A DNA stretch of 64,000 bases. It comes from Paraburkholderia ultramafica. GTDB lineage: Bacteria; Pseudomonadota; Gammaproteobacteria; Burkholderiales; Burkholderiaceae. Numbering within the stretch: the first letter of the stretch is position 1; every line of letters starts with the position of its first letter. Made by a program: the position numbers and the translations under genes. Under the pieces are notes generated by a model that was given only the letters and a program-made list of their open reading frames with translations, searched no databases and was not told the DNA's origin. The stretch spans positions 124,001-188,000 of the forward strand of contig NZ_CADIKK010000008.1 in NCBI RefSeq assembly GCF_902859915.1. The letters run 5' to 3'. Positions 8,339 through 17,982 of the stretch are shown piece by piece.

Positions 8339-9108
8339 GGCTGTCGTCCCGGCTGCTGTCCCTTCAATCGAACCGAGCGGGTGCCCAGTCGTAGCGATTT
8401 TAACGAACGAATGCTCCGGTCGACATAGTGCGGCCGGCCGGTGCCCGGCAAACGCGCCGGCACGCCGTCCGCGTGCGGCTTGCGCGGCAGATGACCGGTG
8501 ATCCACACCGTGCGGATGCCGAGGCGCCGGTAGTTCTTCAGGTGCGAGCGCGTGTCTTCGACCAGGATCGCGTCCTTGAGCGAGACGTGCGCGTCGCGCA
8601 TGGCCTTACGCAACATCGCGTGGTCCGGCTTGGCGCGCCAGCGGCGGCGATCGCGCATGTGCTCGATCGCGATCACCTGCTCGAACAGACGCTCGATGCG
8701 CAGCTCGGCGAGCACCGCGCGAGCATACGCTTCAGGCGCGTTGGTCAGCACGATCTTGCGGCCCGGCAGCGCCGCGACGAGGCGCGCGATGCCGCGCTCG
8801 TGACGGATCATCGAGCCGAGGTCGGGGAAGGTGTGCACGACCTTCAGGAAATCGTTCGGATCGAGCGGATGGTGGCGCGTAAGGCCGAGCAGCGTCGCGC
8901 CGTAGCGCTGTGTGTAACCGGTGCGCAGACGGTTGGCCTCGTCGATGTCCACTTGCAGCGCGTCGATGATGTACTGCGTCATCCCGCGGTTGATCGCCGG
9001 AAAGATCGCGTGCGATGCGTGATGCAGCGTGTTGTCGAGATCGAACAGCCAGACCGGACTGCCGCCTGCGATATGCGGACGACGGCGCCGGGAAGTGGGG
9101 GTGCGCAT
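8305..9108 (-). CDS. HAD-superfamily pyrimidine 5'-nucleotidase
   Basis: A 267-residue haloacid-dehalogenase-type phosphatase of the pyrimidine 5'-nucleotidase group (SDT1/PHM8-like). Motif I WLFDLDNTLHH is near residue 20, motif II KIVLTNAP near 120, a basic segment with the motif III Lys (RRWRAKPDH) near 158, and motif IV ILVEDTRSHL near 180. This set supports phosphoryl hydrolysis with an Asp nucleophile and Mg2+. The likely substrates (UMP/CMP or related) are inferred from the family. The last ~35 residues are basic and poorly conserved-looking, and their DNA overlaps the start of slmA. It precedes slmA in the same direction as argB. Confidence 0.85.
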   Translation of the reverse strand: MRTPTSRRRRPHIAGGSPVWLFDLDNTLHHASHAIFPAINRGMTQYIIDALQVDIDEANRLRTGYTQRYGATLLGLTRHHPLDPNDFLKVVHTFPDLGSMIRHERGIARLVAALPGRKIVLTNAPEAYARAVLAELRIERLFEQVIAIEHMRDRRRWRAKPDHAMLRKAMRDAHVSLKDAILVEDTRSHLKNYRRLGIRTVWITGHLPRKPHADGVPARLPGTGRPHYVDRSIRSLKSLRLGTRSVRLKGQQPGRQPCSRSTSLTKP

Positions 9109-9284
9109 GGTGGAGAACGCCGTTCAGGCGCGAACAGTCGCTTCACGCGGCGAACGCGGGTGGTTCGCGATGCGCGCGGCGGGAGAAGAGGGGAGAGCGG
9201 GTGCGCGCGCGGTGCTGGCGCGTGGCGGGCCGCCGTATGTGCGGTACGCGCTGTAGCGGTACGGCCTGGCAGCCTTGCCGCACG

Positions 9285-9339
9285 GCAAACCCGGCACACA
9301 TGGGGCGCCGTTACGACGCGCCGCGTGGGCCGGGTTTGC
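9285..9339 (-). repeat. Inverted repeat downstream of argB
   Basis: GCAAACCCGGC (9285-9295) and its exact complement (9329-9339) flank a 33-base GC-rich spacer that can itself fold. It starts 8 bases after the argB stop. There is no T run on either side, so it may be an mRNA end-protecting hairpin rather than an intrinsic terminator. Confidence 0.45.
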
Positions 9340-9347
9340 GGCAGGAA

Positions 9348-10445
<1,098 letters not shown>

Positions 10446-10512
10446 TCACGCAGGCTCGCCAGACGTGGCATTATTTCCTGATCAATGCCTTGGCGACACC
10501 CTCCGGCCCGTC

Positions 10513-10737
10513 ATGAAACCGTCCGCTTCCCGCTCGAAAAGCAGTGCGCGCTGCCCGCGCTGCGGTAACTCGTTCGACTGTGGCATGCACGCGCAGCCGC
10601 TCGAGTGCTGGTGCCGCGCAATGCCGTCGTTGCCGGCGGACAGACTCGATCCGGCCAGACGCTGCCTGTGTCCGGAATGTCTGGCCGCGGAGATTGCGCG
10701 GGCGACTTACGCGGGGTCCGGCGCTGACTTGTCCTGA
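10513..10737 (+). CDS. Cysteine-rich CWC family protein
   Basis: A 74-residue protein with the pattern CPRCGNSFDCG, then ECWCRAMPSLP and CLCPECLAAEI. This is the cysteine-rich CWC family, small proteins presumed to bind zinc and of unknown function. Seven or more cysteines in so short a chain make a zinc-ribbon-like fold likely. The ATG at 10513 gives the whole domain; the frame is open upstream but without a plausible start or coding character. It is convergent with the TPR gene 65 bases downstream. Confidence 0.75.
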   Translation: MKPSASRSKSSARCPRCGNSFDCGMHAQPLECWCRAMPSLPADRLDPARRCLCPECLAAEIARATYAGSGADLS

Positions 10738-10802
10738 GCATTGCGCCGTCCACAGTCCGCCGTCCGCGGGCAGCGGCGCTTCTCTGGCGGAACGCCGGTA
10801 GC

Positions 10803-12485
10803 CTATGCTGCGCGATGCTGGGCGGCTAGCACGCTCAGGTCGCGGGCGACGGCTTCCAGCGCCGGCTCCCATGCGCCGAATCGCGGCTGCCGGTACAGCG
10901 TCGCGCTCGGATACCACGGGCTGTCGCTGCGTTCGAGCAGCCAGACCCAGTGCGGATTGACGTCGAGCAGTACCCACGTGCGCTGGCCGAGCGCGCCGCT
11001 CAGATGCGCCGCGGACGTGCAAACCGTGATGACCAGATCGAGCGCGCTGACAAACGCGGCGGTGTCGTCGAAGGTCGCGAATTCGACGGTGTGGTCGGTC
11101 ATTGGCAGGCCGGCCGCACGTGCGGCGGCAACGTCGGCGTCCGCGCCCGGTTGCAGCGAATAGAACGCCACGTCCTGCATGCCACCGAAATGCGCGGCAT
11201 AGCGCTCCCAGCCGACACGCCGGAACGGATTGCGTTGGTGGCCGTGGCTGCCGGTCCATGTCAGCCCGACTTTGAGCCGCGCTTCTCCGGCGAGCCGCTT
11301 GCGCCACGACTCGCGCGCGGCCGCGTCCGCAAGCAGATAAGGCGACGCAGCCGGGACCGTTTCTGCACGCGTGTTGAATATCAAAGGCAGGCTGAGCAGC
11401 GGAATTTCATAGTCGAACGGCGGCAGCGATTCGACGCCGCCGCCGGCGCAGTAGTGGTCCACGTGAGCGCCGAGGCTGCGCGCGAGCAGCGCGCCCATGT
11501 GCGGGAACGAATTCCAGATCAGACGGCCGCCGTCGCGATGCACGCGCTCGGCCAGCATCGGGATATAGCGGCTGAACTGCAACACGTCGCCCATGCCCTG
11601 TTCGCCCCACACCAGCAGCGTCTTGCCGGCGAGCGGTTCATCAGCCCAGGTCGGCGCCGGAAACAGCGGACGTTTGCCGCCGAGTTCCTGCGAGCCGTCC
11701 CAACGCGCTTCATGCGACAGCCAGCCGTGCACGTAATCGCCGCGCATGAGTTGCAGCATCGAGAGATTGGAGCGCATGTTGGCGTGATGCGGAGCCAGCC
11801 TGTAGGCCGTTGTCGCGGCTTGCTCCGCTTCGTCCCAGCGTTGCGCTTCGCGTAGCGCCAGCGCATAGTTGTTGTGCGTCAGCGGGCTCAGCGGCGCGCA
11901 TTGCACGGCGCGTGCGCCCGCCTCGAGCGCACGCGGCAGATCCATGCTCATGCGGTATGCGTTGGTGAGATTGGTCCAGCAATCACCGTTGCCGGGTTCA
12001 TCGCGGACCGCACTTTCCAGAAGCGCCAGTTGTTCGCTCAGGTCCCCGCCGGTGAGCATCAGCGCACCGGCGAGATTGCTGCGCAACTGCGGCAGTGTCG
12101 GATCGATGGCGAGCGCGCGGCGATAAGGAGCGATGGCTTCGCGATGCCGGTTTGTCATCTGCAGCGTATAACCGACACGAAAGTGCGTCAGAGCGCGATG
12201 TGGATCGAGTTGGGCAATAATGGCGGCGAGTTCGATCGCATCGCCATGACGATGCTGTTCGAGCAACGTGGCGATGAGCGATTCGAGCGAAGCATCGTCG
12301 AGCGGATGCAGTTGCGCGGCGGCATTCAGACATTGGACTTCTGTTGCCGCAATGCCGCTTTCCCGGGCCGCAGCGGCATCGCGCAAAAAATTCAGGAAAG
12401 CTGATGAGGCGTCGGCTTCGCGATCGGAGATAGGCAGCATGGGATGGTTGCGCGATGAAGAGCCGATGACGAAAGTCCGGCCCAT
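10803..12485 (-). CDS. TPR-repeat protein with glycosyltransferase-9-like C-terminal domain
   Basis: A long cytoplasmic protein. About the first 280 residues are tetratricopeptide repeats (for example AIAPYRRALAIDPTLPQLRSN-type units, then ALEAGARAVQCAPLSPLTHNN). The C-terminal ~270 residues resemble the heptosyltransferase-like domain found behind TPRs, with LAGKTLLVWGEQGMGD, VGLTWTGSHGHQRNPFR and DLVITVCTSAAHLSGALG. Such proteins are common in Burkholderia; a glycan- or O-GlcNAc-transferase-like role is possible but unproven. Start is uncertain: in-frame Met codons lie at 12500, 12485 and 12440 with no clear ribosome site. The middle one is given; 12440 (MLPISDREAD) is equally possible. Divergent from the histidine kinase gene 78 bases away. 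Confidence 0.75.
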   Translation of the reverse strand: MGRTFVIGSSSRNHPMLPISDREADASSAFLNFLRDAAAARESGIAATEVQCLNAAAQLHPLDDASLESLIATLLEQHRHGDAIELAAIIAQLDPHRALTHFRVGYTLQMTNRHREAIAPYRRALAIDPTLPQLRSNLAGALMLTGGDLSEQLALLESAVRDEPGNGDCWTNLTNAYRMSMDLPRALEAGARAVQCAPLSPLTHNNYALALREAQRWDEAEQAATTAYRLAPHHANMRSNLSMLQLMRGDYVHGWLSHEARWDGSQELGGKRPLFPAPTWADEPLAGKTLLVWGEQGMGDVLQFSRYIPMLAERVHRDGGRLIWNSFPHMGALLARSLGAHVDHYCAGGGVESLPPFDYEIPLLSLPLIFNTRAETVPAASPYLLADAAARESWRKRLAGEARLKVGLTWTGSHGHQRNPFRRVGWERYAAHFGGMQDVAFYSLQPGADADVAAARAAGLPMTDHTVEFATFDDTAAFVSALDLVITVCTSAAHLSGALGQRTWVLLDVNPHWVWLLERSDSPWYPSATLYRQPRFGAWEPALEAVARDLSVLAAQHRAA

Positions 12486-12563
12486 GCGACGCTGTCGCAA
12501 AACATCATGTTACCGGCGGTAGAGCTGGAAGCAAGTCGGATCAGTCCGAACAGGTAGATTAAA

Positions 12564-13880
12564 GTGACGCATCGTATAACCAACACCGGCCGGGTCAATC
12601 TTGGCCATCTGTTCTGGCTGCGCAGCCTTGCCATCATCGGTCAGCTGGTGACGATCGCATTCGTGCAGATCTTCATCGGCGTGGACCTGCCATTGCCCGC
12701 GATGCTGCTCGTGATCGGCCTCGAAGTGCTGTTCAACGCACTCACGTGGTGGCGCGTTTCGCAGCAGCGGCCCGAGTCCAACATGGAATTGTTCGGCCAG
12801 ATCTGGGTCGATCTGGGCGCATTGTCCGCATTGCTGTTTCTCTCCGGCGGCACGACCAATCCATTCGTTTCGCTCTACCTCCCATCGCTGGCCATCGCCG
12901 CTGCGGTTTTGCCGTGGCATCTGATGGCATGGCTCGCGGCGTTCGCCGTGACCTGCTACGCCGTGCTCGGTTTCGATTCCGTGCCGCTGAATCTCGATAA
13001 TCCCGCGAACCTGTTCGACTACTATCGCGCCGGCATGTGGGTCAACTTCATGGTCAGCGTCGGGCTGATTGCATGGTTCGTCGCGCGCATGTCGCGTGCT
13101 CTGCGGCTACGTGACGCAGCGCTCGGAGAAGCACAGCAGCGCTTGCTTCACGACGAACGCGCGGTCGCGCTCGGCGTGCAGGCCGCCACCGTCGCTCACG
13201 AAATCGGCACGCCTCTGTCTACAATCGCGATGTTGTCCGAAGAATTACGCGACGCGGCACGCAGCGACCAAGGGCTCGCACCGTACAGCGCCGATCTCGA
13301 ATTACTCGAGCAGCAGATGACGTTGTGCACGTCGGCACTTGCCCGCTTGCGCAGCCGTGCTTCGACCACCACCAATCGGCAACCGGTCGGCGAGTGGCTC
13401 GAGTCGTTTGGCGATCAGTGGCGCTTGCGTCATCCTCACGTGAAGTTCGAGCGGATCGGCGCGCCGCCCGCGGAGGTCAGTCTTGACGACACGGTGGCTG
13501 TCAGTCAGATTCTGACGATTCTGCTCGACAACGCCGCGCGTGCGAGCCGCGATCACGTCACGCTGTCGTGCACGCTCGCGTCGCGCGGCGACCAGATCGT
13601 GTTCGAAGTCTGCGATGCGGGCCCTGGTATTCCGGCCGCGTTACGCGGCTCTCTTGGCGCGATGCCGGTGGACAGCACGCAGGGCGGACACGGCGTGGGC
13701 CTCTATCTGGCGTTCTCGGCGGCGTCGCGTCTGAAGGGATCGATCGAACTGACCGACGTCAGCGCGATCAAGCCGCGAGGCACGCGTGCGGTGCTGAAGC
13801 TTCCGCTCGCCGGCGGGCGCAAATTTTCTGGCGCGGGCCGTCAAGGTGCCGCGCCATCCAACACGGAGAAACAGGCATGA
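12564..13880 (+). CDS. regB: RegB/PrrB-like redox sensor histidine kinase
   Basis: A 438-residue membrane histidine kinase. About six hydrophobic segments occupy residues 20-175, and the loop motif GGTTNPF at 95-101 matches the GGXXNPF quinone-binding motif of RegB. The H-box TVAHEIGTPLSTI puts the phospho-acceptor His at 212, and a Cys at 255 (MTLCTSALARL) sits where RegB carries its redox-active Cys. ATP-binding N and G boxes follow (ILLDNAARAS, CDAGPGIP, GGHGVGLYLA). RegB adjusts energy metabolism to respiratory redox state. The start is GTG at 12564. The stop overlaps the response regulator ATG, so both are co-translated. RegB identity is inferred from motifs and partner. Confidence 0.85.
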   Translation: MTHRITNTGRVNLGHLFWLRSLAIIGQLVTIAFVQIFIGVDLPLPAMLLVIGLEVLFNALTWWRVSQQRPESNMELFGQIWVDLGALSALLFLSGGTTNPFVSLYLPSLAIAAAVLPWHLMAWLAAFAVTCYAVLGFDSVPLNLDNPANLFDYYRAGMWVNFMVSVGLIAWFVARMSRALRLRDAALGEAQQRLLHDERAVALGVQAATVAHEIGTPLSTIAMLSEELRDAARSDQGLAPYSADLELLEQQMTLCTSALARLRSRASTTTNRQPVGEWLESFGDQWRLRHPHVKFERIGAPPAEVSLDDTVAVSQILTILLDNAARASRDHVTLSCTLASRGDQIVFEVCDAGPGIPAALRGSLGAMPVDSTQGGHGVGLYLAFSAASRLKGSIELTDVSAIKPRGTRAVLKLPLAGGRKFSGAGRQGAAPSNTEKQA

Positions 13881-14419
13881 GCGAAAAGAATTTTCTGGTA
13901 ATCGACGACGATGAGGTGTTCTCCGGCATCCTCGCCCGCGGTCTGACCCGGCGCGGATACACGGTGAGCGAAGCTCACAACGCGGACGAGGCGATCAAGC
14001 TGGCGAACCAGCAGAAGTTCAGCCAGATCACGGTGGACCTGCATCTCGGCAACGACTCCGGCCTCACGCTCGTCGCACCGTTGCGCGATCTGCAGCCTGA
14101 TGCGCGGATGCTGGTGCTGACCGGCTATGCGAGCATCGCGACCGCGGTGCAGGCCGTGAAAGACGGCGCGGACAACTACCTCGCGAAACCCGCCAACGTC
14201 GAAACGATTTTGTCTGCGCTGCAAAGCGAAGCGAGCGCGCTGCAAGCTGATGAGGCGATCGAGCACCCCATGCCGTTGTCGGTTGCGCGTCTGGAGTGGG
14301 AGCATATTCAGCGCGTGCTCGCCGAACACGGCGGCAATATTTCGGCCACTGCGCGGGCGTTGAACATGCATCGTCGAACGCTGCAGCGCAAGCTGGCGAA
14401 GCGGCCGGTCAAACAGTAA
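13877..14419 (+). CDS. regA: RegA/RoxR-like response regulator
   Basis: A 180-residue two-domain regulator. The receiver domain has acidic IDDDE at 9-13, phospho-acceptor Asp54 in ITVDLHL, LTGYAS at 81-86 and Lys104 in YLAKP. The C-terminal Fis-type helix-turn-helix contains GGNISATARALNMHRRTLQRKLAK, nearly the signature of RegA/PrrA/ActR. Partner of the upstream redox kinase, with ATGA overlap. Likely targets are genes for respiration and redox balance, by analogy with the family. A bidirectional terminator follows 30 bases downstream. Confidence 0.88.
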   Translation: MSEKNFLVIDDDEVFSGILARGLTRRGYTVSEAHNADEAIKLANQQKFSQITVDLHLGNDSGLTLVAPLRDLQPDARMLVLTGYASIATAVQAVKDGADNYLAKPANVETILSALQSEASALQADEAIEHPMPLSVARLEWEHIQRVLAEHGGNISATARALNMHRRTLQRKLAKRPVKQ

Positions 14420-14448
14420 GCGCGGCGTCTTGCTTGCGCTTATGCAGT

Positions 14449-14487
14449 AAAAAAACGGGCTGCCCAATCAAAGGCAGCCCGTTTTTT
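14449..14487. terminator. Bidirectional terminator between regA and hslU
   Basis: Stem CGGGCTGCC (14456-14464) with GGCAGCCCG (14473-14481), 8-base loop, flanked by seven A on the left and six T on the right. It works in both directions between the convergent regA and hslU. Confidence 0.93.
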
Positions 14488-14555
14488 GTGCATCACATTT
14501 GATCTGCGTCAGGCAATGTGGATAGCCTGACGCGACTTGCATATCTACAGCGACA

Positions 14556-15902
14556 TTACAGCACGTAACGCGACAGATCTTCGTCTTCCGCCACTTCGTT
14601 CAGCGCGCGATCGACATATGCCGCGTCGATCTGCACGGTCCTGCCCGAGTGATTGCCGGCCGCGAACGAGACCTCTTCGAGCAGCTTCTCGATCACCGTG
14701 TACAGACGGCGTGCGCCGATGTTTTCGGTCTTCTCGTTCACCGAGTAAGCGATCTCGGCCAGACGGCGAATCCCGTCGTCGGCGAATTCGAGATGCACGT
14801 CTTCGGTGGCGAGCAGTGCCTGGTATTGCTTGACGAGGCTCGCATCGGTGGACACGAGGATCGATTCGAAGTCGTTCACCGACAGCGAGTCGAGTTCGAC
14901 GCGAATCGGAAAGCGGCCCTGCAGTTCAGGAATCAGATCGCTCGGCTTGGCCAGATGGAACGCGCCGCTCGCGATGAACAGAATGTGATCGGTCTTCACC
15001 ATGCCGTACTTGGTATTGATCGTGGTGCCTTCGACGAGCGGCAGCAGATCGCGCTGCACACCCTGACGGGACACTTCGCCGCCGCCGGCTTCGTTGCGCG
15101 ACGCGATCTTGTCGATCTCGTCGAGGAACACGATGCCGTTCTGCTCGACGTTCTGCACCGCCTTGGCTTTCACCTCTTCGTCGTTCAGCATCTTGCCGGC
15201 TTCTTCGTCGGTGAGAACCTTCAGCGCTTCCTTCACCTTCATCTTGCGGCGGGTCTTCTTGCCGCCGCCGATGTTCGCGAACATCGAACGGATCTGCTCG
15301 GTCATGTCTTCCATGCCCGGCGGCCCCATGATGTCCATGCCCGCTTGCGGCTGTTCGACGTCGAGTTCGATTTCCTTGTCGTCGAGCAGGCCTTCACGCA
15401 GACGCTTGCGGAACGTCTGGCGCGTGCTGCTGCTTTCGTCGGCGGTGTCGGTGGCGCTCGAACTCGAGCCGAAGCCGATCGGGCGTGCACCAGGTAGCAG
15501 GATGTCGAGGATGCGGTCTTCGGCCTGGTCGCCGGCCTTGGTCCGCACTTTGCGCATTTCCGTTTCGCGGGTCTGCTTGACCGAGATCTCGATCAGGTCT
15601 CGCACGATGCTGTCGACGTCGCGGCCCACATAGCCGACTTCGGTGAACTTGGTGGCTTCGATCTTGATGAACGGCGCGTCGGCGAGCTTCGCCAGACGCC
15701 GCGCGATTTCGGTCTTGCCGACGCCGGTCGGTCCGATCATCAGAATGTTCTTCGGCGTGATTTCCTGGCGCAGCGGATCTTCGACCTGCTGACGGCGCCA
15801 GCGATTGCGCAGCGCGACGGCCACCGCTTTTTTCGCGCGGCCTTGGCCGATGATGTGTTTGTCGAGTTCGGAGACGATCTCGGCAGGGGTCATTGTGCTC
15901 AT
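14556..15902 (-). CDS. hslU: HslU, ATPase subunit of the HslUV protease
   Basis: A 448-residue AAA+ unfoldase that feeds substrates to the HslV peptidase. Walker [10 protein letters not shown] is at 57-65, Walker B in [12 protein letters not shown], and sensor/arginine features in the segment [12 protein letters not shown]. The I-domain between them (about 110-230) has the variable acidic stretch typical of HslU. The C-terminus ends DEDLSRYVL, the tail that inserts into HslV. Located 9 bases after hslV, forming the usual hslVU operon. A sigma-32-like promoter lies upstream of hslV. Length and motifs are normal. Confidence 0.97.
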   Translation of the reverse strand: MSTMTPAEIVSELDKHIIGQGRAKKAVAVALRNRWRRQQVEDPLRQEITPKNILMIGPTGVGKTEIARRLAKLADAPFIKIEATKFTEVGYVGRDVDSIVRDLIEISVKQTRETEMRKVRTKAGDQAEDRILDILLPGARPIGFGSSSSATDTADESSSTRQTFRKRLREGLLDDKEIELDVEQPQAGMDIMGPPGMEDMTEQIRSMFANIGGGKKTRRKMKVKEALKVLTDEEAGKMLNDEEVKAKAVQNVEQNGIVFLDEIDKIASRNEAGGGEVSRQGVQRDLLPLVEGTTINTKYGMVKTDHILFIASGAFHLAKPSDLIPELQGRFPIRVELDSLSVNDFESILVSTDASLVKQYQALLATEDVHLEFADDGIRRLAEIAYSVNEKTENIGARRLYTVIEKLLEEVSFAAGNHSGRTVQIDAAYVDRALNEVAEDEDLSRYVL

Positions 15903-15911
15903 CGTGGGTCC

Positions 15912-16448
15912 TTACTCGATCGTCTCAATGACGCGGTTGTGGTTCGTGTAGATGCACATGTCGCCGGCGATCTCCAGCGACTTCTCGACGATTTCGCGGG
16001 GCGACAGCTCGGTGTTGTCGGCCAGCGCTTTCGCGGCGGCTTGTGCATACGCGCCGCCCGAACCGATCGCGCAGATGCCGCCTTCCGGATCGAGCACATC
16101 GCCGTTGCCGGTGATGACGAGGGTGGTGGTCGCGTCCGCGGCGATCAGCATCGCTTCCAGACGACGCAGCATGCGGTCGGTGCGCCAGTCTTTCGCGAGT
16201 TCGACGGCCGCGCGCGTGAGATTGCCCTGATGTTTTTCCAGCTTCGCTTCGAAGCGGTCGAGCAGCGAGAAGGCGTCGGCCGTGCCGCCGGCGAAGCCGA
16301 CCAGCACCTTGCCGTTGTAGATGCGCCGGACCTTCTTCGCACCGCCTTTCATGACGATGTTGCCCAGTGTCACCTGGCCGTCGCCGCCGAGCGCGACTTT
16401 GTCGCCGCGGCGCACGGAGACGATCGTCGTGCCGTGAAATTGCTCCAT
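15912..16448 (-). CDS. hslV: HslV, peptidase subunit of the HslUV protease
   Basis: A 178-residue N-terminal threonine peptidase of the proteasome family. The active-site Thr7 follows a short propeptide (MEQFHG) that is removed to expose TTIVSVRR. Further family segments are [23 protein letters not shown] and [14 protein letters not shown]. The ATG at 16448 has AGAGGA seven bases upstream, which decides it over the in-frame ATG at 16466. It is the first gene of the hslVU operon, which degrades damaged and regulatory proteins under heat stress. Confidence 0.97.
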   Translation of the reverse strand: MEQFHGTTIVSVRRGDKVALGGDGQVTLGNIVMKGGAKKVRRIYNGKVLVGFAGGTADAFSLLDRFEAKLEKHQGNLTRAAVELAKDWRTDRMLRRLEAMLIAADATTTLVITGNGDVLDPEGGICAIGSGGAYAQAAAKALADNTELSPREIVEKSLEIAGDMCIYTNHNRVIETIE

Positions 16449-16580
16449 ATGCGTTCCTCTTTGCAAAACGGGTAGGACGCGGCAGCGCGACGCGCTACCG
16501 CATAAATCCTGAAAACGGACGGCGCGCGTCGTTGAGGTTCAATCGGACGGCGCGCGCACGTGCAGCGCATGTCCGATTTA

Positions 16581-16607
16581 TTTTAGGGCTTGCGCGGTCA
16601 TATCAAG
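16581..16607 (-). promoter_or_regulatory. Possible heat-shock (sigma-32) promoter for hslVU
   Basis: On the minus strand CTTGATA (16607-16601), 12 bases, then CCCTAAAA (16588-16581). This resembles the sigma-32 pattern CTTGAAA-N13-CCCCATnT and lies 133 bases upstream of hslV. The same bases also read as a sigma-70-like TTGATA/TAAAAT, so the factor is uncertain. Confidence 0.45.
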
Positions 16608-16887
16608 AGCTGCCAAATGGCATAAGACAAAAAACCGGGGATTTGGTGCGTGCGCGCGAATGGGGCGCAGACGGGCAGCGCAGAGGCGGGCCGACGAAAA
16701 GCTGTCCGCGCAGAAACGGACGACAGGCCTGGAACAACAACGAACATCCGCACGCAGGCCGCGCGAAAGCAGGTTCGCATGCGACACCAAACAGCGCCGC
16801 ACAAAAGAAAAAAGGCGCACAGATCACCGTGCGCCTCTCGACGAAGCAGCGTTTCAGGGCGCGGAGCCGAAGCCGCGCCGCAAGCGT

Positions 16888-17307
16888 TCAGTCGCCGAAC
16901 AGCTTCTGGCGCAGTTCGCGGCGTTCCTGCGCTTCGAGCGACAGGGTTGCCGTGGGCCGCGCAAGCAGACGCGGGATGCCGATCGGCTCACCGGTTTCTT
17001 CGCACCAGCCATAGTCGCCCGAATCGATGCGCGCGAGCGATTGCTGCACCTTCTTCAGCAGCTTGCGTTCGCGGTCGCGCGTGCGCAGTTCGAGCGCATG
17101 CTCTTCCTCGATCGTTGCGCGGTCGGCCGGGTCCGGCACGATCACGGTTTCGCGCAGGTTCTCGGTCGTCTGGCCGGCATTGCGGAGAATTTCCGCCTGC
17201 AGCTGTTCGAGCTTGTTCTTGAAGAAGGCGAGCTGATCCTCATTCATGTAATCCTTGTCGCTCATCTTCAGGATTTCGGCTTCGGTCAAGAGTCGTTTCG
17301 TCGTCAT
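16888..17307 (-). CDS. dksA: RNA polymerase-binding transcription factor DksA with degenerate zinc finger
   Basis: A 139-residue DksA, which binds the RNA polymerase secondary channel and works with ppGpp on rRNA and biosynthetic promoters. The coiled-coil tip has the acidic DPADRA motif at 59-64, and the helix ELRTRDRERKLLKK matches. The C-terminal finger keeps only Cys102; the other three ligand positions of E. coli DksA read Thr105, Ser123 and Ala126. So it probably cannot hold zinc, like the zinc-independent DksA paralogues described in pseudomonads. I saw no second dksA here. The ATG at 17307 is natural. The upstream neighbour in the same direction is a COG0523 metallochaperone-type GTPase. 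Confidence 0.95.
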   Translation of the reverse strand: MTTKRLLTEAEILKMSDKDYMNEDQLAFFKNKLEQLQAEILRNAGQTTENLRETVIVPDPADRATIEEEHALELRTRDRERKLLKKVQQSLARIDSGDYGWCEETGEPIGIPRLLARPTATLSLEAQERRELRQKLFGD

Positions 17308-17982
17308 CTGGCTTACTTCTTCAATGTGAGGCAAAACTCTTACATAGTGCCCGCACTTTCGTATTGCCCGCAAAGGCGCGTCGAGGACGCGAAAGCGCCA
17401 AGGCGGGCACGGACGGTGAGCTGTCGTGACGCCGGAGCGCCTGGCGCCCACACGCCGGGCGTCGCTACGCCAATGCGGGGCCGAACTCCTCTGGAAACCG
17501 ATTCTCAAATGCTCCTGAGGTATTGCTTGCCGGCCGCGTACCTTTTCAGGCTGTACCAGCCGGCATTTTCGGCGTGTTTCCCGGACAAGATTTTCCGGCG
17601 CCGCTTCAGGCCCGGCGCCGGAGACGCGCTGACCGGGCAATTCGTAGTCATTCTCCAGTGGGCACGTATTGTAACTGAATCACAATCCGGCACCGCAACT
17701 AGCGAAAATCTCCTTGCAGCGCACTGAGATCCCGAAAATATAACGCGCGCACGACCAAAAAGCGATGGTCGTGCACGCATTAATACAGCAGGGTTTTCAC
17801 GTGCTTTTCACACGCGTGACTTTTCAGCAGCCTTTCGGATGCTGTCGTGCGTATTCAGTAGATGATTAACGCCGCGCGCGTACCGCAACGCCTGTGCCGA
17901 GCGTGGTAGCACGCTGCATGCCGCGCCACTGGCGCAGCACGGCATGCAGTCAGGCAGTCAGGCAAGCGCCTGGGATGAGCGC
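17308..17982. other. 675-bp intergenic region between dksA and the COG0523 gene
   Basis: No convincing gene in either direction. It holds a hairpin GCACGACC/GGTCGTGC (17749-17774) without a T run and several GC-rich imperfect palindromes, for example around 17925-17965 (GCATGCCG...CGGCATGC). The dksA promoter must lie in the right part, but I could not pick one with confidence. A small RNA gene cannot be excluded. Confidence 0.5.

Noticed and set aside
9285..9339. Intrinsic terminator for argB
   Set aside because: The stem is good but the spacer is 33 bases and no T run follows, so it is listed only as an inverted repeat.
10803..12485. O-GlcNAc transferase by name
   Set aside because: TPR plus glycosyltransferase-like fold is visible, but catalytic residues cannot be assigned by eye.
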